DNA of 64,000 nucleotides from an uncultured Pelagibacteraceae bacterium (GCA_902598825.1 CACKDD010000002.1:1-64000), one strand, 5' to 3'. Counted from the first letter of the stretch, positions 1 to 9,738 are shown. The notes: generated by a model not told the origin, from the letters alone. Program-made: numbers and translations.

Positions 1-314
1 CCATATCTAAAGCCAGCTTTAATTATTCGAGTATAGCCCCCTGCTCTTTTTTCATATCTCTTTGATAAAGTTTTTTTTACCTTAGTAGCTGATTTAACAT
101 CTTGTAACTGAGAGACTAGAATTTTAGTATTATGTAATGTATTTTTTTTGCCTAAAGTAATTAATTTATCTGCTTGAGGTTTTAAAAATTTAGCTTTAGG
201 TAAAGTAGTTTTAATTTGTTCGTACTTTATAAGTGAATTTAGCATGTTTTTAAGAAGAGCTTTTCTATGCTCAGAAGTTCTGTTTAACTTCTTGTTCGCC
301 ATTCCGTGTCTCAT
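1..314 (-). CDS. rplQ: 50S ribosomal protein L17, 3' end outside window
   Basis: Reading leftward from an ATG at 314, the frame stays open to base 1 and begins [17 protein letters not shown], the conserved N-terminus of L17, which sits near the exit of the peptide tunnel in the large subunit. About 104 residues lie in the window. The family is usually near 125-140 residues, so roughly 20 or more C-terminal residues are missing. Its ATG shares one base with the rpoA stop codon (TAATG), so it is the last visible gene of the alpha operon. Confidence 0.95.
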   Translation of the reverse strand, partial: MRHGMANKKLNRTSEHRKALLKNMLNSLIKYEQIKTTLPKAKFLKPQADKLITLGKKNTLHNTKILVSQLQDVKSATKVKKTLSKRYEKRAGGYTRIIKAGFRY

Positions 315-1342
315 TATATAGCTTCCTCTAATTTTTTAGACATTTCGGCAATATTATCAGGAGGCCAATTAGGAATTTCCATACCTAAATATAATGACAT
401 TCCAGTTAATACCTCTTTTATTTCATTTAAAGATTTTCTTCCAAAATTGGGAGTTCTAAGCATTTCACCTTCAGATTTTTGAACAAGATCACCAATATAA
501 ATAATATTATCATTTTTTAAACAATTCATTGATCTTACAGAAAGCTCAAGTTCATCAACTTTTCTCAATAAATTTTTGTTAAATTCGGGCTCAGATGATG
601 TTTCTTTCACAGGTACTTCAACCGGCTCATCAAAATTTATAAACATTTTTAATTGATCTTGGAATATTCTAGCTGAATAAGCCACAGCGTCTTCTGCAGA
701 AATGGAACCATTAGTTTCAACTTCCATAGTCAATTTATCATAATCTAAAGCTTTGCCTTCTCTAGCTGTACTTACAGAGTAAGAAACTTTTTTGACTGGG
801 CTATATAATGAGTCAATTGCTATTAAACCTAATGGTGGTTCTTCAGGTTTATTAAGATCTGCTGGTACATAACCTTTTCCAGTATTTAAATTCATTTCCA
901 TATGAAAATTAGTATTTTCATCTAAATTACAAATAACTAAATCTGGATTTAATATTTCAACATCAGCAACTGAAGTAATATCTGAAGCTTTAATTTCACC
1001 TGGACCTTTTGCGTCTAAAACAAGTTTTTTAGTTCCTTCAGTAGTACACTTTAGAGCTAAAGATTTGACATTTAAAACAATGTCTGTGACGTCTTCTCTT
1101 ACACCTTTTATAGACGTAAATTCATGAAGAACACCATCAATTTGAATTGAAGTAACAGCTGCGCCTCTTATCGAGGATAATAAAATTCTTCTTAAAGAAT
1201 TTCCAAGTGTTAGTCCATAACCTTTCTCAAGAGGTTCTGCTACTATAGTTGCGTGAGTCAAATCATCACTAATTTTAACATCAAGTTTTGCTGGTTTGAT
1301 TAATGATTTCCAATTTTTAATATTCACATTTTCTACTTCCAT
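314..1342 (-). CDS. rpoA: DNA-directed RNA polymerase subunit alpha
   Basis: This 342-residue protein has the standard two-domain alpha layout. The N-terminal dimerisation domain (about residues 20-235) contains the conserved [17 protein letters not shown] stretch that assembles beta and beta'. A linker is followed by the C-terminal helix-hairpin domain (about 260-330), with the [10 protein letters not shown] segment that binds promoter UP elements and activators. Length is close to the usual 330-340. It overlaps rpsK by one base and rplQ by one base, which is the normal alpha-operon order. Confidence 0.98.
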   Translation of the reverse strand: MEVENVNIKNWKSLIKPAKLDVKISDDLTHATIVAEPLEKGYGLTLGNSLRRILLSSIRGAAVTSIQIDGVLHEFTSIKGVREDVTDIVLNVKSLALKCTTEGTKKLVLDAKGPGEIKASDITSVADVEILNPDLVICNLDENTNFHMEMNLNTGKGYVPADLNKPEEPPLGLIAIDSLYSPVKKVSYSVSTAREGKALDYDKLTMEVETNGSISAEDAVAYSARIFQDQLKMFINFDEPVEVPVKETSSEPEFNKNLLRKVDELELSVRSMNCLKNDNIIYIGDLVQKSEGEMLRTPNFGRKSLNEIKEVLTGMSLYLGMEIPNWPPDNIAEMSKKLEEAI

Positions 1343-1791
1343 TAAACTCTCCTTTTTTTTGGTGGTCGCGTACCATTATGTGGCATTGGTGTTGTATCTT
1401 TAATTGATAAAATTCTAAAACCTCTTGCTTGTAAAGCTCTTAAAGCAGTTTCTCTGCCTGAACCCGGTCCTTTAACCTCTACAGATAAAGTCTTCATTCC
1501 AAACTCTAGAGCTTTTGAAGCCGCCGCATCAGCTGCTATTTGTGCAGCATATGGTGTTGATTTTCTTGAACCTTTAAAACCTTTTTGACCTGCTGAAGCC
1601 CAAGAAATTACATTTCCATTAGTATCAGCTATAGATATAATTGTATTGTTAAATGTAGATTGAACATATGCAATACCATTTAAGATATTTTTTTTAATTT
1701 TTTTTTTTTTGGAATAAGAACTTTTATTTGATTTTTTTGGTGACTTATCTACGTTTTGATCCTTTATCTCTGATTTTTCAATTTTTACCAT
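1342..1791 (-). CDS. rpsK: 30S ribosomal protein S11
   Basis: The C-terminal 115 residues are a normal S11, including [18 protein letters not shown] and the ending [15 protein letters not shown]11 sits on the platform of the small subunit next to S6, S18 and the mRNA exit. At 149 residues it is about 20 longer than the usual 129, because of a lysine- and serine-rich N-terminal extension (residues 1-34). The ATG at 1791 lies 2 bases after the rpsM stop. An internal start would be needed to remove the extension, and there is no other Met before the core. Confidence 0.97.
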   Translation of the reverse strand: MVKIEKSEIKDQNVDKSPKKSNKSSYSKKKKIKKNILNGIAYVQSTFNNTIISIADTNGNVISWASAGQKGFKGSRKSTPYAAQIAADAAASKALEFGMKTLSVEVKGPGSGRETALRALQARGFRILSIKDTTPMPHNGTRPPKKRRV

Positions 1792-1793
1792 AA

Positions 1794-2177
1794 TTATTTT
1801 TTAAGTGGGGTTAATTTCTTACCAGCAATAGCGATTGCTTTACCTTTTCTGGTTCTAGCATTACATCTAGTTCTTTGACCTCTTACGGGTAATTTTTTTC
1901 TGTGTCTAGAACCTCTGTAAGAAGCTAAATCAATTAATCTTTTTATACTTAAAGAATAATCTCTTCTTAAATCACCTTCTACTTTAAAATTTTGATCTAT
2001 ATACTCACGAATCTTTAAAATCTCTTCGTCAGTTAATTGATTAACTCTTTTTTCTTTGGGTATTTCAAGAGAAGAGCATATTTGTTTTGAAAATCTATCA
2101 CCAATACCGTAAATATATGTAAGTCCAATATGAACTAATTTATTTTGTGGGATGTTAATTCCTGCAATACGAGCCAT
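1794..2177 (-). CDS. rpsM: 30S ribosomal protein S13
   Basis: This 127-residue S13 begins [13 protein letters not shown] and ends in the basic tail typical of the family ([13 protein letters not shown] and beyond), which contacts tRNA and the S19 side of the small-subunit head. It is the first gene after the 55-base gap behind adk. A good promoter-like pair (TTGACT, 16 bases, TATAAA) lies just upstream at 2201-2228, so rpsM may open a separate transcription unit with rpsK, rpoA and rplQ. The rpmJ (L36) gene often found beside rpsM is not present here. Confidence 0.98.
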   Translation of the reverse strand: MARIAGINIPQNKLVHIGLTYIYGIGDRFSKQICSSLEIPKEKRVNQLTDEEILKIREYIDQNFKVEGDLRRDYSLSIKRLIDLASYRGSRHRKKLPVRGQRTRCNARTRKGKAIAIAGKKLTPLKK

Positions 2178-2200
2178 AAATAAGTGATAAATTTCAGCCT

Positions 2201-2228
2201 TTTATATAAGAAGATCTTTTAAAGTCAA
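2201..2228 (-). promoter_or_regulatory. Putative promoter for rpsM-rpsK-rpoA-rplQ
   Basis: On the minus strand TTGACT (2228-2223) is followed after 16 bases by TATAAA (2206-2201). This is close to the sigma70 consensus and sits in the only sizeable gap of the spc-alpha region. Transcription would start near 2194, about 17 bases before the rpsM ATG. It has the same spacer length and the same -10 as the candidate in front of tRNA-Tyr. Chance matches are common in such AT-rich DNA, so this is a sequence-based suggestion only. Confidence 0.5.
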
Positions 2229-2232
2229 CGCA

Positions 2233-2796
2233 TTAAACATTAAGAAAACCTTCTATTTTGGCAGTTATTTGATCAATTTTAAGACTGCCATCAATTTCAT
2301 AAAAATTTGGATTTTTGGAGTAAAAATCTAAGACTGGATTAGTTGTTTCCATGTATTTGTCGTACCTTTTTAGAATAATATCCAAATCATCATCAGTTCT
2401 GTTTTCTAAGACTTTTCTTTTTTTAATTCTTTTAATAATAGTCTCTTTATTTACATTTAGAAAAAAAATAAAATTTATTTTTTGGTTTGAGTTACTTAAC
2501 AACAAATCTAAATTTTCAGCTTGTTTTATTGACCTTGGGTATCCATCGAAAATTAACTTATTTTTTTTAAGTGGATCAGATATTGCTTTATCTATAAGTT
2601 TGTTAACTATTTCATCACTTACAAACTTTCCATCATTCATATCATTAATTATTAATTTTCCTATTTCAGTATTATTTTGAATTTCATTTCTCAACATGTC
2701 GCCTGTAGATACTTGAAAGCCATTTAACTTTTCAACTAAATATCTTGCTTGAGTGCCTTTACCAGCACCAGGAGGTCCAAATAAAATCAAATTCAC
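2233..2796 (-). CDS. adk: Adenylate kinase, short-LID form
   Basis: Adenylate kinase interconverts ATP plus AMP and 2 ADP. The P-loop GPPGAGKGT is at residues 7-15, the AMP-binding STGDMLR motif follows at about 31-37, and the FDGYPR motif lies near the middle. At 187 residues it lacks the long zinc-finger-type LID insert of the ~215-residue form: the stretch after RIKKRKVLENRTDDD goes directly into the C-terminal helices. It lies between secY and rpsM, the usual alphaproteobacterial position, 5 bases after secY. Confidence 0.97.
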   Translation of the reverse strand: MNLILFGPPGAGKGTQARYLVEKLNGFQVSTGDMLRNEIQNNTEIGKLIINDMNDGKFVSDEIVNKLIDKAISDPLKKNKLIFDGYPRSIKQAENLDLLLSNSNQKINFIFFLNVNKETIIKRIKKRKVLENRTDDDLDIILKRYDKYMETTNPVLDFYSKNPNFYEIDGSLKIDQITAKIEGFLNV

Positions 2797-2801
2797 TTGT
2801 C

Positions 2802-4082
2802 TTATCTACCAAATTTTGTTTTTTTAATTAATTGTTCATATTGGGAACTCATTAATCTTGTTTGAATTTGAGTAACTGTGTCTATCGCTACTACAACAAC
2901 AATCAAAATTGAAGCACCACCCAAATAGAAAGGTATTGGATAGTTTGCAATTAAAAACTCAGGCATTAAACACACTAATGTTAAGTATAATGCTCCAATA
3001 GTAGTTAATTTAGTCAAAATATTTTCAATATATAAAGCTGTACTTTCACCTGGTCTTATTCCTGGAATAAAACCACCATATTTTCTTAAATTATCAGCTG
3101 TCTCTGTTGGATTAAAAGTAATCGAAGTATAAAAAAAAGTAAAAAATATTATTCCTGATCCATAAAGTAACATGTAAAGGGGCTGGCCTTGAGTAAAGAA
3201 AGAACTTATATTTAAAAAAGTTTCATTATCTGAAATATTAAAATTCGAAAAAGTCACAGGTAACAATAGTAAAGCTGAAGCAAAAATTGCAGGGATAACT
3301 CCAGCCATATTAATTTTTAATGGAAGATGTGATGACTCACCACCATACATTTTATTACCCATTTGTCTTTTGGGATAATTAATTAATATTTTTCTTAGTG
3401 CCCTTTCCATAAAAACTACAAATAATATCGTAACAATCAATAATACAAATATTGCTAAAATCATAATTGTAGAAATAGCTCCAGTCCTTCCAAGTTCAAA
3501 AGTTGTTACTAATGCTCTTGGAATTTCAGCAACTATACCAGCAAAAATAATTAGAGAAATACCATTACCTATTCCTCTTTGAGTGATCTGTTCACCAAGC
3601 CACATTAAAAAAATTGTACCAGCAACTATAGTTGTAACGGTAGAAATTTTAAAAAAAATTCCAGGATTAATTACTAAACCTGCTGAAGACTCTAATCCAA
3701 CTGCAAGTCCAAAACCTTGAACAGTCGCTAACAAAACAGTACCATACCGAGTAATTTGAGTTAATTTAGCTCTGCCTGTTTCTCCTTGTGATTTTAAATT
3801 TTTAAAATAGTCTGATACTCCAGCTAAAAGTTGTACAATAATAGCAGATGAAATGTATGGCATGATACCTAGAGCAAAAATAGCCATTCTGCTGACAGCT
3901 CCACCAGCAAATACGTTGAACATACCTAGTAATCCCTTCTGATTACCTTCCATCATAATTTTTAACTGTTCAGGATCAATTCCAGGTAAAGGGACAAATG
4001 TACCAAATCGATACACTGTTAAAATTGCTAGAGTAAATAGTATTCTATTTCTTAAATCATTATTTGAGGGTGAAGAGCTCAT
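2802..4082 (-). CDS. secY: Preprotein translocase subunit SecY
   Basis: This 426-residue polytopic protein is the channel subunit of the Sec translocon in the inner membrane. It begins with the cytoplasmic SNNDLRNRILFTL helix and shows about ten membrane segments. The plug-region GGAVSRMAIFALGIMPYISS and the cytoplasmic loop FMERALRKILINYPKRQ are both recognisable. The other translocon subunit, secE, is in the second cluster at 26786. It follows rplO as in the standard spc operon. Confidence 0.98.
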   Translation of the reverse strand: MSSSPSNNDLRNRILFTLAILTVYRFGTFVPLPGIDPEQLKIMMEGNQKGLLGMFNVFAGGAVSRMAIFALGIMPYISSAIIVQLLAGVSDYFKNLKSQGETGRAKLTQITRYGTVLLATVQGFGLAVGLESSAGLVINPGIFFKISTVTTIVAGTIFLMWLGEQITQRGIGNGISLIIFAGIVAEIPRALVTTFELGRTGAISTIMILAIFVLLIVTILFVVFMERALRKILINYPKRQMGNKMYGGESSHLPLKINMAGVIPAIFASALLLLPVTFSNFNISDNETFLNISSFFTQGQPLYMLLYGSGIIFFTFFYTSITFNPTETADNLRKYGGFIPGIRPGESTALYIENILTKLTTIGALYLTLVCLMPEFLIANYPIPFYLGGASILIVVVVAIDTVTQIQTRLMSSQYEQLIKKTKFGR

Positions 4083-4092
4083 TTAATAATAT

Positions 4093-4545
4093 TTATTTCT
4101 TTAATTGGATAGATCCACCAATTTTTTCTAGTTTCTCTACAGCTGATTTAGATGCCAAATCTGCTTCAATATTAATTTTATCTTTAATCACACCTGACCC
4201 TAAGATTTTTAATTTTACTGAGTTTTTATTTATCAAGCTCAACTTTTTTAACAGATCTGAATTCAAAATATCAGAAGTCTTAATATTTTTTTTATCAATA
4301 TATGATTGAATTTTATCTAGATTTAAAATTGCAATATTGTCTTTACTAACTGGATTAAAGCCCCTTTTAGGCAATCTTCTATATAAAGGCATCTGGCCAC
4401 CCTCAAAACTTTTTATTGCAACACCTGATCTAGATTTTTGACCCTTAACACCTCTACCTGATGTTTTGCCTTTTCCTGAGCCAATACCTCTACCAACTCT
4501 AATTTTTGTTTTATTTCTTTTAGTTCTGTTATTTAAACTTATCAT
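4093..4545 (-). CDS. rplO: 50S ribosomal protein L15
   Basis: This 150-residue L15 has the glycine- and lysine-rich N-terminus (VGRGIGSGKGKTSGRGVKG) that threads into 23S rRNA, followed by the globular C-terminal domain. It is a large-subunit assembly protein. Its start overlaps the rpsE stop by one base. There is therefore no space for rpmD (L30), which normally lies between rpsE and rplO. Confidence 0.97.
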   Translation of the reverse strand: MISLNNRTKRNKTKIRVGRGIGSGKGKTSGRGVKGQKSRSGVAIKSFEGGQMPLYRRLPKRGFNPVSKDNIAILNLDKIQSYIDKKNIKTSDILNSDLLKKLSLINKNSVKLKILGSGVIKDKINIEADLASKSAVEKLEKIGGSIQLKK

Positions 4546-5060
4546 TATCCTCTTTTTTCAATAATTTCTGAAATTTTTTTATTTCTAATTGATGATATTT
4601 GTTTTGGAGAGTTTTGTTTTAACAACGCTTTCATTGTAGCTCTTATGACATTATGAGCATTTGAAGTACCCATTGATTTAGCAACAATATCTTTTACTCC
4701 TAAAACCTCACATACCGCTCTTACAGGACCACCTGCTATTATACCTGTCCCTTTTGATGCAGCTCTTAGTACAATTCTTCCCGATCCATCTTTTGCTTTA
4801 ACATCGTGATGAATAGTTCTACCTTCTCTTAATGGAATTTGAATTAATTTTCTTCTTGCCATTTCATTTGCTTTCTTAATAGCATCAGGAACTTGTTTTG
4901 CCTTTGCATGTGCTATACCAATTTTACCTGACTGATTACCTACTACAACTAATGCAGAAAATCCAAATCTTCTTCCACCTTTCACGACTTTTGTAATACG
5001 ATTTATATGGACTAATTTTTCTAGTATGTCGTCATTTTTTTTGTCTTTAAAATTTTCCAT
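4545..5060 (-). CDS. rpsE: 30S ribosomal protein S5
   Basis: This 171-residue S5 has the N-terminal double-stranded RNA-binding fold (VVKGGRRFGFSALVVVGN) and the C-terminal domain with VLGVKDIVAKSMGTSNAHN. S5 helps form the mRNA entry channel and affects decoding accuracy. It directly overlaps rplO by one base and follows rplR after 2 bases. Confidence 0.97.
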   Translation of the reverse strand: MENFKDKKNDDILEKLVHINRITKVVKGGRRFGFSALVVVGNQSGKIGIAHAKAKQVPDAIKKANEMARRKLIQIPLREGRTIHHDVKAKDGSGRIVLRAASKGTGIIAGGPVRAVCEVLGVKDIVAKSMGTSNAHNVIRATMKALLKQNSPKQISSIRNKKISEIIEKRG

Positions 5061-5062
5061 TT

Positions 5063-5419
5063 TTAAAACTCCATTCCATTTTTACGAAGAGTTTCTGCAA
5101 AAATCTTTACTCTCCCGTGATACTTGTAAACACCTCTATCAAAATAAATCTTTGTTATTTTCTTTTCTTGTGCTTTTTTTGCTAACTTTTCTGCAACAAT
5201 TTTTGATAATTCAGTTTTATTAGTTTTTGTTCCAGATTTAATATCTTTTTCTATAGATGAAGCTGATAGAAGAGTTATATTTTTTAGGTCATCAATAATT
5301 TGAGCAGAGATGTTTTTAGATGATCTAGAAATACTTAATCTAAACCTATCATTAGAAGAGACTTTTTTGACTTTATTACTAACTCTAAACCTTTTTCTTT
5401 TAGTTGTGTTTAATTTCAT
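5063..5419 (-). CDS. rplR: 50S ribosomal protein L18
   Basis: This 118-residue L18 has the expected basic N-terminus ([13 protein letters not shown]) and the C-terminal [23 protein letters not shown] signature region. It binds 5S rRNA with L5 in the central protuberance. The start overlaps the rplF stop by one base. Confidence 0.97.
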   Translation of the reverse strand: MKLNTTKRKRFRVSNKVKKVSSNDRFRLSISRSSKNISAQIIDDLKNITLLSASSIEKDIKSGTKTNKTELSKIVAEKLAKKAQEKKITKIYFDRGVYKYHGRVKIFAETLRKNGMEF

Positions 5420-5958
5420 TATTTTTTCTTTCCTTCTTTTTTAAGAACATATTGTCCTTTTTCTCTGACCCCTTTACCTTTATATGGCTCTATTTTTCGT
5501 AAAGTTTTCAGCTTTGAAGCAATTGCTCCTACTTGCTGTTTGTCTGCACCTGTAATTTTTAAAGTTGTTTGCTTTTCTACTGTAATTTTTATTCCTTCAG
5601 GAATATCAAAATTAATATCGTGACTATATCCTAATTGTAAATTTAGCTGATTTCCTTTTAGGGCAGCTCGATATCCTACTCCAATTAACTCAAGTATTTT
5701 TTCATATCCAGCACTAGATCCAATAACTGCATTATTGATCAAACTTCTATTCATTCCCCATAATCTTTTTGTTTCTTGGTCAATTTTTTTAGGTTTAATA
5801 GAAATTTCCTTACCATCTTTAATATCAAGATTAAAAATCTCTAAATTGATATTTATTGTTTTTTTACCTAATGGACCCTCTATGTTTAAATTATTACCTG
5901 CCAAAACAACTTTTACTTTTTCAGGAATAGAAATATTTATTTTACCAATTTTAGACAT
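5419..5958 (-). CDS. rplF: 50S ribosomal protein L6
   Basis: This 179-residue L6 has two repeated alpha/beta domains. The C-terminal signature ([20 protein letters not shown]) marks the part that binds the base of the L7/L12 stalk near the sarcin-ricin loop. Length matches the family (about 177). It overlaps rpsH and rplR by one base each. Confidence 0.97.
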   Translation of the reverse strand: MSKIGKINISIPEKVKVVLAGNNLNIEGPLGKKTININLEIFNLDIKDGKEISIKPKKIDQETKRLWGMNRSLINNAVIGSSAGYEKILELIGVGYRAALKGNQLNLQLGYSHDINFDIPEGIKITVEKQTTLKITGADKQQVGAIASKLKTLRKIEPYKGKGVREKGQYVLKKEGKKK

Positions 5959-6353
5959 TAAAATACCTTACAAATTATTTCACCACCAACTTTTTGTTTT
6001 CTTGCATCTATATCGGTCATAACTCCTTTTGGAGTTGAGACAATAGCAATACCTAATCCATTATTTATTTTAGGCAAACTATCAGCACTTGAAAATATTC
6101 TTCTACCGGGTTTAGAAACTCTTTCAAATGTACTTATAACTGGATTGCCTGAGTGATATTTCAACTCTAAAGATAAAAGTGATATATTATTTTCTTTATT
6201 GATTTTAAAATCTTTAATAAATCCTTCATTTTTTAGAATATCAGCTATTTTCATTTTAAAATTAGATGATGGTAAGTCTACCTTTTTGTGATTTCTCACT
6301 TGAGCATTCTTAATTCTTGCTATCATATCTCCAATTGGATCACTTAAACTCAT
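5958..6353 (-). CDS. rpsH: 30S ribosomal protein S8
   Basis: This 131-residue S8 begins MSLSDPIGDMIARIKNAQ and ends with the family motif STPKGVMTDIDARKQKVGGE. S8 binds the central domain of 16S rRNA. In enterobacteria it also represses spc-operon translation; no specific regulatory mRNA structure was recognised here. Confidence 0.97.
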   Translation of the reverse strand: MSLSDPIGDMIARIKNAQVRNHKKVDLPSSNFKMKIADILKNEGFIKDFKINKENNISLLSLELKYHSGNPVISTFERVSKPGRRIFSSADSLPKINNGLGIAIVSTPKGVMTDIDARKQKVGGEIICKVF

Positions 6354-6363
6354 ATATTCCTTT

Positions 6364-6669
6364 CTACCAACTTGATTTAACTAATCCTGGTATCTTTCCT
6401 TGTAAACCAAGTTGTCTTAACGCTATTCTTGATATTTTTAATTTTCTATAAACCCCATGTGGTCTTCCAGTTATTTGACATCTATTCATAACTCTAACCT
6501 TTGCTGAGTTTCTAGGTAATTTCGATAATTTTTGTTGAGCCTTAAATCTTTCTTCTAAGGGAAGTTTTTTATTCATAACTATCTTTTTTAATTTTTCTCT
6601 CTTTGAATACAATCTATTAGATAATTTAATTCTTTTATTATTTTTATTAATTGAACTTAACTTAGCCAT
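6364..6669 (-). CDS. rpsN: 30S ribosomal protein S14, zinc-free form
   Basis: This 101-residue S14 ends with the highly conserved [21 protein letters not shown] segment. It is the long, zinc-independent type: only one cysteine is present (in NRCQITGRP) and there is no CxxC pair. S14 is part of the small-subunit head. It lies 1 base after rplE and 10 bases before rpsH. Confidence 0.97.
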   Translation of the reverse strand: MAKLSSINKNNKRIKLSNRLYSKREKLKKIVMNKKLPLEERFKAQQKLSKLPRNSAKVRVMNRCQITGRPHGVYRKLKISRIALRQLGLQGKIPGLVKSSW

Positions 6670-6670
6670 T

Positions 6671-7225
6671 TTAGTTTTCTCCTTTTTTTATAAACGGAAA
6701 GTTTAATTTTTCTAATAAAGCAAAACTATGTTCTTTGCTTTTTGACGTAATAACTACAATTATGTCTATGCCTCTAACTTTATCAGCTCTATCAAAACTT
6801 ACTTCAGGAAAAATTATATGTTCTTTTACACCAAACGTATAATTGCCAAATTTATCAAAACCTTTAGATGATAAACCTCTAAAATCTTTTATCCTAGGTA
6901 ATGCTATATTTACTAATCTATCTAGAAACTCATACATTTTATCTTTACGTAAAGTTACTTTTAATCCAGCATTAGACCCTTTTCTGGTTTTAAAATTAGC
7001 AACAGATTTTTTAAATTTCGTTATAACTGGCTTTTGTCCAGTAATTTTAGCTAAATCTTCTTCACATGATTTTAGAATTTTGGAATCATTGCCATCTAAG
7101 CCAAGACCCATATTTAAAACAACTTTTTCAATTTTTGGACCCATGTATAAGTTTTTAAAACCAAATTGGTTTTTCAATGAAAGTTGTATTTCTTTATAAT
7201 AAAGTTCTTTTAATCTTGGAGTCAT
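6671..7225 (-). CDS. rplE: 50S ribosomal protein L5
   Basis: This 184-residue L5 carries the family core: KVVLNMGLG, then [21 protein letters not shown], then [27 protein letters not shown]5 binds 5S rRNA and contacts the P-site tRNA elbow and S13. It overlaps rplX by one base. Confidence 0.97.
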   Translation of the reverse strand: MTPRLKELYYKEIQLSLKNQFGFKNLYMGPKIEKVVLNMGLGLDGNDSKILKSCEEDLAKITGQKPVITKFKKSVANFKTRKGSNAGLKVTLRKDKMYEFLDRLVNIALPRIKDFRGLSSKGFDKFGNYTFGVKEHIIFPEVSFDRADKVRGIDIIVVITSKSKEHSFALLEKLNFPFIKKGEN

Positions 7226-7473
7226 TATTTTTTAGCCTCAGTTTTTTTATTTTTATTTTTTTCAGTAATTAATTTTAAGTTAGATATGTGAATAAAGCTT
7301 TCTTTTGAGATAATTCCACCCTTTTTTTCTTTTGTTGTTTTAACGTGTTTTTTAACCATATTTATTTCTTTAACTTTAGCTCTGTTTTTAGATCTATCAA
7401 TTTCGATTACTTCACCCTCTTTTTTTTTATCTTTTCCAACTAAAATTTTAACTTTTAAACCTTTTTTAATCAT
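7225..7473 (-). CDS. rplX: 50S ribosomal protein L24
   Basis: This 82-residue L24 starts with a KOW-type RNA-binding motif ([20 protein letters not shown]) and the NMVKKHVK segment. It is shorter than the ~104 residues of the enterobacterial protein, lacking part of the C-terminal region. L24 initiates large-subunit assembly. It overlaps both rplN and rplE by one base. Confidence 0.95.
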   Translation of the reverse strand: MIKKGLKVKILVGKDKKKEGEVIEIDRSKNRAKVKEINMVKKHVKTTKEKKGGIISKESFIHISNLKLITEKNKNKKTEAKK

Positions 7474-7841
7474 TATAAAACCTCTGGAGCTAATGAAATA
7501 ATTTTCATTTGTCCTTTATTTCTTAATTCTCTTGTAACCGGACCAAATATTCTTGTTCCTACTGGTTCACCTTTGTCATCTACTAAAACTGCTGCATTAT
7601 TATCAAATCTTACTTTTGACCCATCATCTCTATGAATCCCTTTTTTTACTCTTACGACTACTGCTTTATGAACAGAACCTTTTTTAACTTTACCTTTTGG
7701 AATTGCTTCCTTTACAGCAATAACAATTGTATCACCAATACTAGCATATCTCCTTTTCGATCCACCTAAAACTTTAATACATTCAATTCTTTTTGCACCA
7801 GTATTATCAGCTACATTTAATTCTGTTTGAACTTGTATCAT
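7473..7841 (-). CDS. rplN: 50S ribosomal protein L14
   Basis: At 122 residues this matches the family length exactly. It shows the N-terminal [27 protein letters not shown] core (given in part) and the C-terminal [24 protein letters not shown]14 lies at the subunit interface near L19. It overlaps rpsQ by one base. Confidence 0.97.
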   Translation of the reverse strand: MIQVQTELNVADNTGAKRIECIKVLGGSKRRYASIGDTIVIAVKEAIPKGKVKKGSVHKAVVVRVKKGIHRDDGSKVRFDNNAAVLVDDKGEPVGTRIFGPVTRELRNKGQMKIISLAPEVL

Positions 7842-8077
7842 TATTTTGAATTCTCCATTACTTGAAATTTTTTATTTTTTGAAAATGGTTTACTTTCTAT
7901 GATTGAAACTTTATCCCCTAATTTAAATTTATTATTTTCATCGTGAGCATTATATTTTTTTTTGACTTTAATTACTTTTTTTAATAAAGGGTGTGAATAC
8001 TTTCTCTCTACCATAACTGTAATAGTCTTATTTGGTTTATCACTTACAACTATACCGGTTAAAATTTTTTTAGGCAT
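7841..8077 (-). CDS. rpsQ: 30S ribosomal protein S17
   Basis: This 78-residue OB-fold S17 begins [19 protein letters not shown] and contains the conserved YNAHDENN and [14 protein letters not shown] segments. It binds 16S rRNA early in assembly. Its ATG lies inside the last codons of rpmC (8-base overlap), implying translational coupling. Confidence 0.96.
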   Translation of the reverse strand: MPKKILTGIVVSDKPNKTITVMVERKYSHPLLKKVIKVKKKYNAHDENNKFKLGDKVSIIESKPFSKNKKFQVMENSK

Positions 8078-8261
8078 TTAATTTTCCTTTTAGCATTGTT
8101 TTTAATCTTGCGATTGTTTTTCTTGTTTCACTAATTTTTGCAGAGTTTGTTATTTGAGAATTAATTTTTTGAAACCTAAAATTAAATAAGTCCTTTTTAG
8201 ATTTATCTATATTTTTCATAATTTCATCTTTTGATAATTTTTTAATCTCTTTTTTTTTCAT
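8070..8261 (-). CDS. rpmC: 50S ribosomal protein L29
   Basis: This two-helix protein sits beside the peptide exit tunnel. The ATG at 8261 ([14 protein letters not shown]) is chosen because it follows the rplP stop by one base and gives the usual 63 residues. A TTG at 8270 would add only three residues and overlap rplP, and it is not needed. The family pattern [15 protein letters not shown] is visible in the second helix. Confidence 0.93.
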   Translation of the reverse strand: MKKKEIKKLSKDEIMKNIDKSKKDLFNFRFQKINSQITNSAKISETRKTIARLKTMLKGKLNA

Positions 8262-8262
8262 T

Positions 8263-8673
8263 TTAAGCAAATCTTTTAATAGTTTTTGTTTTAATTGGTA
8301 ATTTAGCAGATGCTTTATATAAAGCTTCTTTAGCTATTTGTTCTGAGACTCCATCAACCTCAAATAAAATTCTTCCTGGTTTAACCCTACAAGCATAAAA
8401 TTCAGGTGAACCTTTACCTTTTCCCATTCTTACTTCAATAGGTTTTTTAGAAACTGGAATATTTGGAAAAATTCTAGTCCAGACTCTACCTTGTCGTTTC
8501 ATATGTCTTGTAAGCGCAACTCTCGCTGCTTCTATTTGTTTCCCTGTTACTCTTTCTGGTGACAACGCTTTTAGAGCATAAGCTCCGTAGTTTATAAAGT
8601 TAGCTCTTGAGGCAGTTCCATGGATTCTACCTTTATGAGCTTTTCTCCATTTTGTTCTAACCGGTTGCAACAT
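8263..8673 (-). CDS. rplP: 50S ribosomal protein L16
   Basis: This 136-residue L16 starts [19 protein letters not shown] and contains [22 protein letters not shown], the loop that reaches the A- and P-site region of the large subunit. Length equals the usual 136-138. It is placed 1 base after rpsC in normal S10-operon order. Confidence 0.97.
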   Translation of the reverse strand: MLQPVRTKWRKAHKGRIHGTASRANFINYGAYALKALSPERVTGKQIEAARVALTRHMKRQGRVWTRIFPNIPVSKKPIEVRMGKGKGSPEFYACRVKPGRILFEVDGVSEQIAKEALYKASAKLPIKTKTIKRFA

Positions 8674-9354
8674 TTATTTTCTATCCTCTTTTGGTGTTAC
8701 CTTATTAGTTTCTTGACTAAATTCTCTTGCAAATACTTCCCCCTTATAGATCCATACTTTTATCCCTATTATTCCATAAGTAGTTAATGCTTCTGCTTCT
8801 GCATAGTCTATATCTGCTCTTAATGTATGAGAAGGTATACTTCCATCTCTTAACCATTCTGTTCTAGCTATTTCATTTCCACCTAATCGACCACTAACAG
8901 ATACTTTAATCCCTCTTGCTCCTAATCTTAAACAAGATTGCATAGCTCTTTTCATTGCTCTTCTGTATGAAATTCTTTTTACTAATTGTTGAGCAATATT
9001 TTCAGCTACAAGATATGCATTGGTCTCAGGTTTTTTAACTTCTTTAATATTTAATGTGACTTCATTAGTTGTAAATTTTGATAAATTATTTTTGATTTTA
9101 TCTATATCACTACCTTTTTTTCCTATTACAAATCCTGGTCTAGACGTGTAAATAGTTACGTAACACTTATTAGCTGTTCTTTCTATCATAACTTTAGATA
9201 CACCAGAGTTTATAACATTTTTTTTGATATATTCTCTTATCTTGAAGTCTTCTATAAGATAGTTTCCGAAGTCTTTCTTTTTAGCATACCAAACAGAGTC
9301 CCAACCTCTGTTGACACCTAATCTAAATCCAACTGGATTAACTTTTTGTCCCAT
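8674..9354 (-). CDS. rpsC: 30S ribosomal protein S3
   Basis: This 226-residue S3 begins [16 protein letters not shown]. It holds a KH domain ([17 protein letters not shown]) and the C-terminal domain with [21 protein letters not shown]3 lines the mRNA entry tunnel with S4 and S5. Its start lies 17 bases inside rplV, one of the larger overlaps of the run. Confidence 0.97.
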   Translation of the reverse strand: MGQKVNPVGFRLGVNRGWDSVWYAKKKDFGNYLIEDFKIREYIKKNVINSGVSKVMIERTANKCYVTIYTSRPGFVIGKKGSDIDKIKNNLSKFTTNEVTLNIKEVKKPETNAYLVAENIAQQLVKRISYRRAMKRAMQSCLRLGARGIKVSVSGRLGGNEIARTEWLRDGSIPSHTLRADIDYAEAEALTTYGIIGIKVWIYKGEVFAREFSQETNKVTPKEDRK

Positions 9355-9736
9355 GACTCTCCATTTTTTTTATTTCTGATAAAATTATAGTTACACTTGA
9401 ATATGGTTTTAATATTGGCGCCGCTCTTCCTTTGGCTCTAGGTCTGAATCTTTTCATTGTAATTTTTTTTCCACAATATGCTTCTTTAACAATCAATTTA
9501 TCAATATCATATTGAAAATTATTTTCTGCATTAGCAACTGCTGAGCTTATTGTTTTTCTTATATCTCGAGTAATTCTTTTTTCAGAAAATTGTAGATCTC
9601 TAATAGCTATATCGACTTTTTTTCCAACTATACCTTTTAAAATAGGATTTAGTTTTCTGACACTAGATCTAACATTGTTATTAATAGACTTAACTAGTTT
9701 ATCTTTATTTTTATCAATTTTCTTTTTTTTACTCAT
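9338..9736 (-). CDS. rplV: 50S ribosomal protein L22
   Basis: This 132-residue L22 has a lysine-rich N-terminal extension of about 20 residues ahead of the normal core. The long beta hairpin that reaches the peptide tunnel ends in [21 protein letters not shown]. The 17-base overlap with rpsC leaves no room for an independent rpsC ribosome site, which suggests coupled translation. Confidence 0.96.
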   Translation of the reverse strand: MSKKKKIDKNKDKLVKSINNNVRSSVRKLNPILKGIVGKKVDIAIRDLQFSEKRITRDIRKTISSAVANAENNFQYDIDKLIVKEAYCGKKITMKRFRPRAKGRAAPILKPYSSVTIILSEIKKMESHGTKS

Positions 9737-9738
9737 AA

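Noticed and set aside
2351-2680. 109-codon plus-strand frame opposite adk
   Set aside because: It is fully antisense to a well-conserved adenylate kinase, has random low-complexity hydrophobic composition and no ribosome site. It is a shadow frame of AT-rich coding DNA.
8262-8270. TTG start for L29 inside rplP
   Set aside because: The ATG at 8261 yields the usual L29 N-terminus and avoids the overlap.
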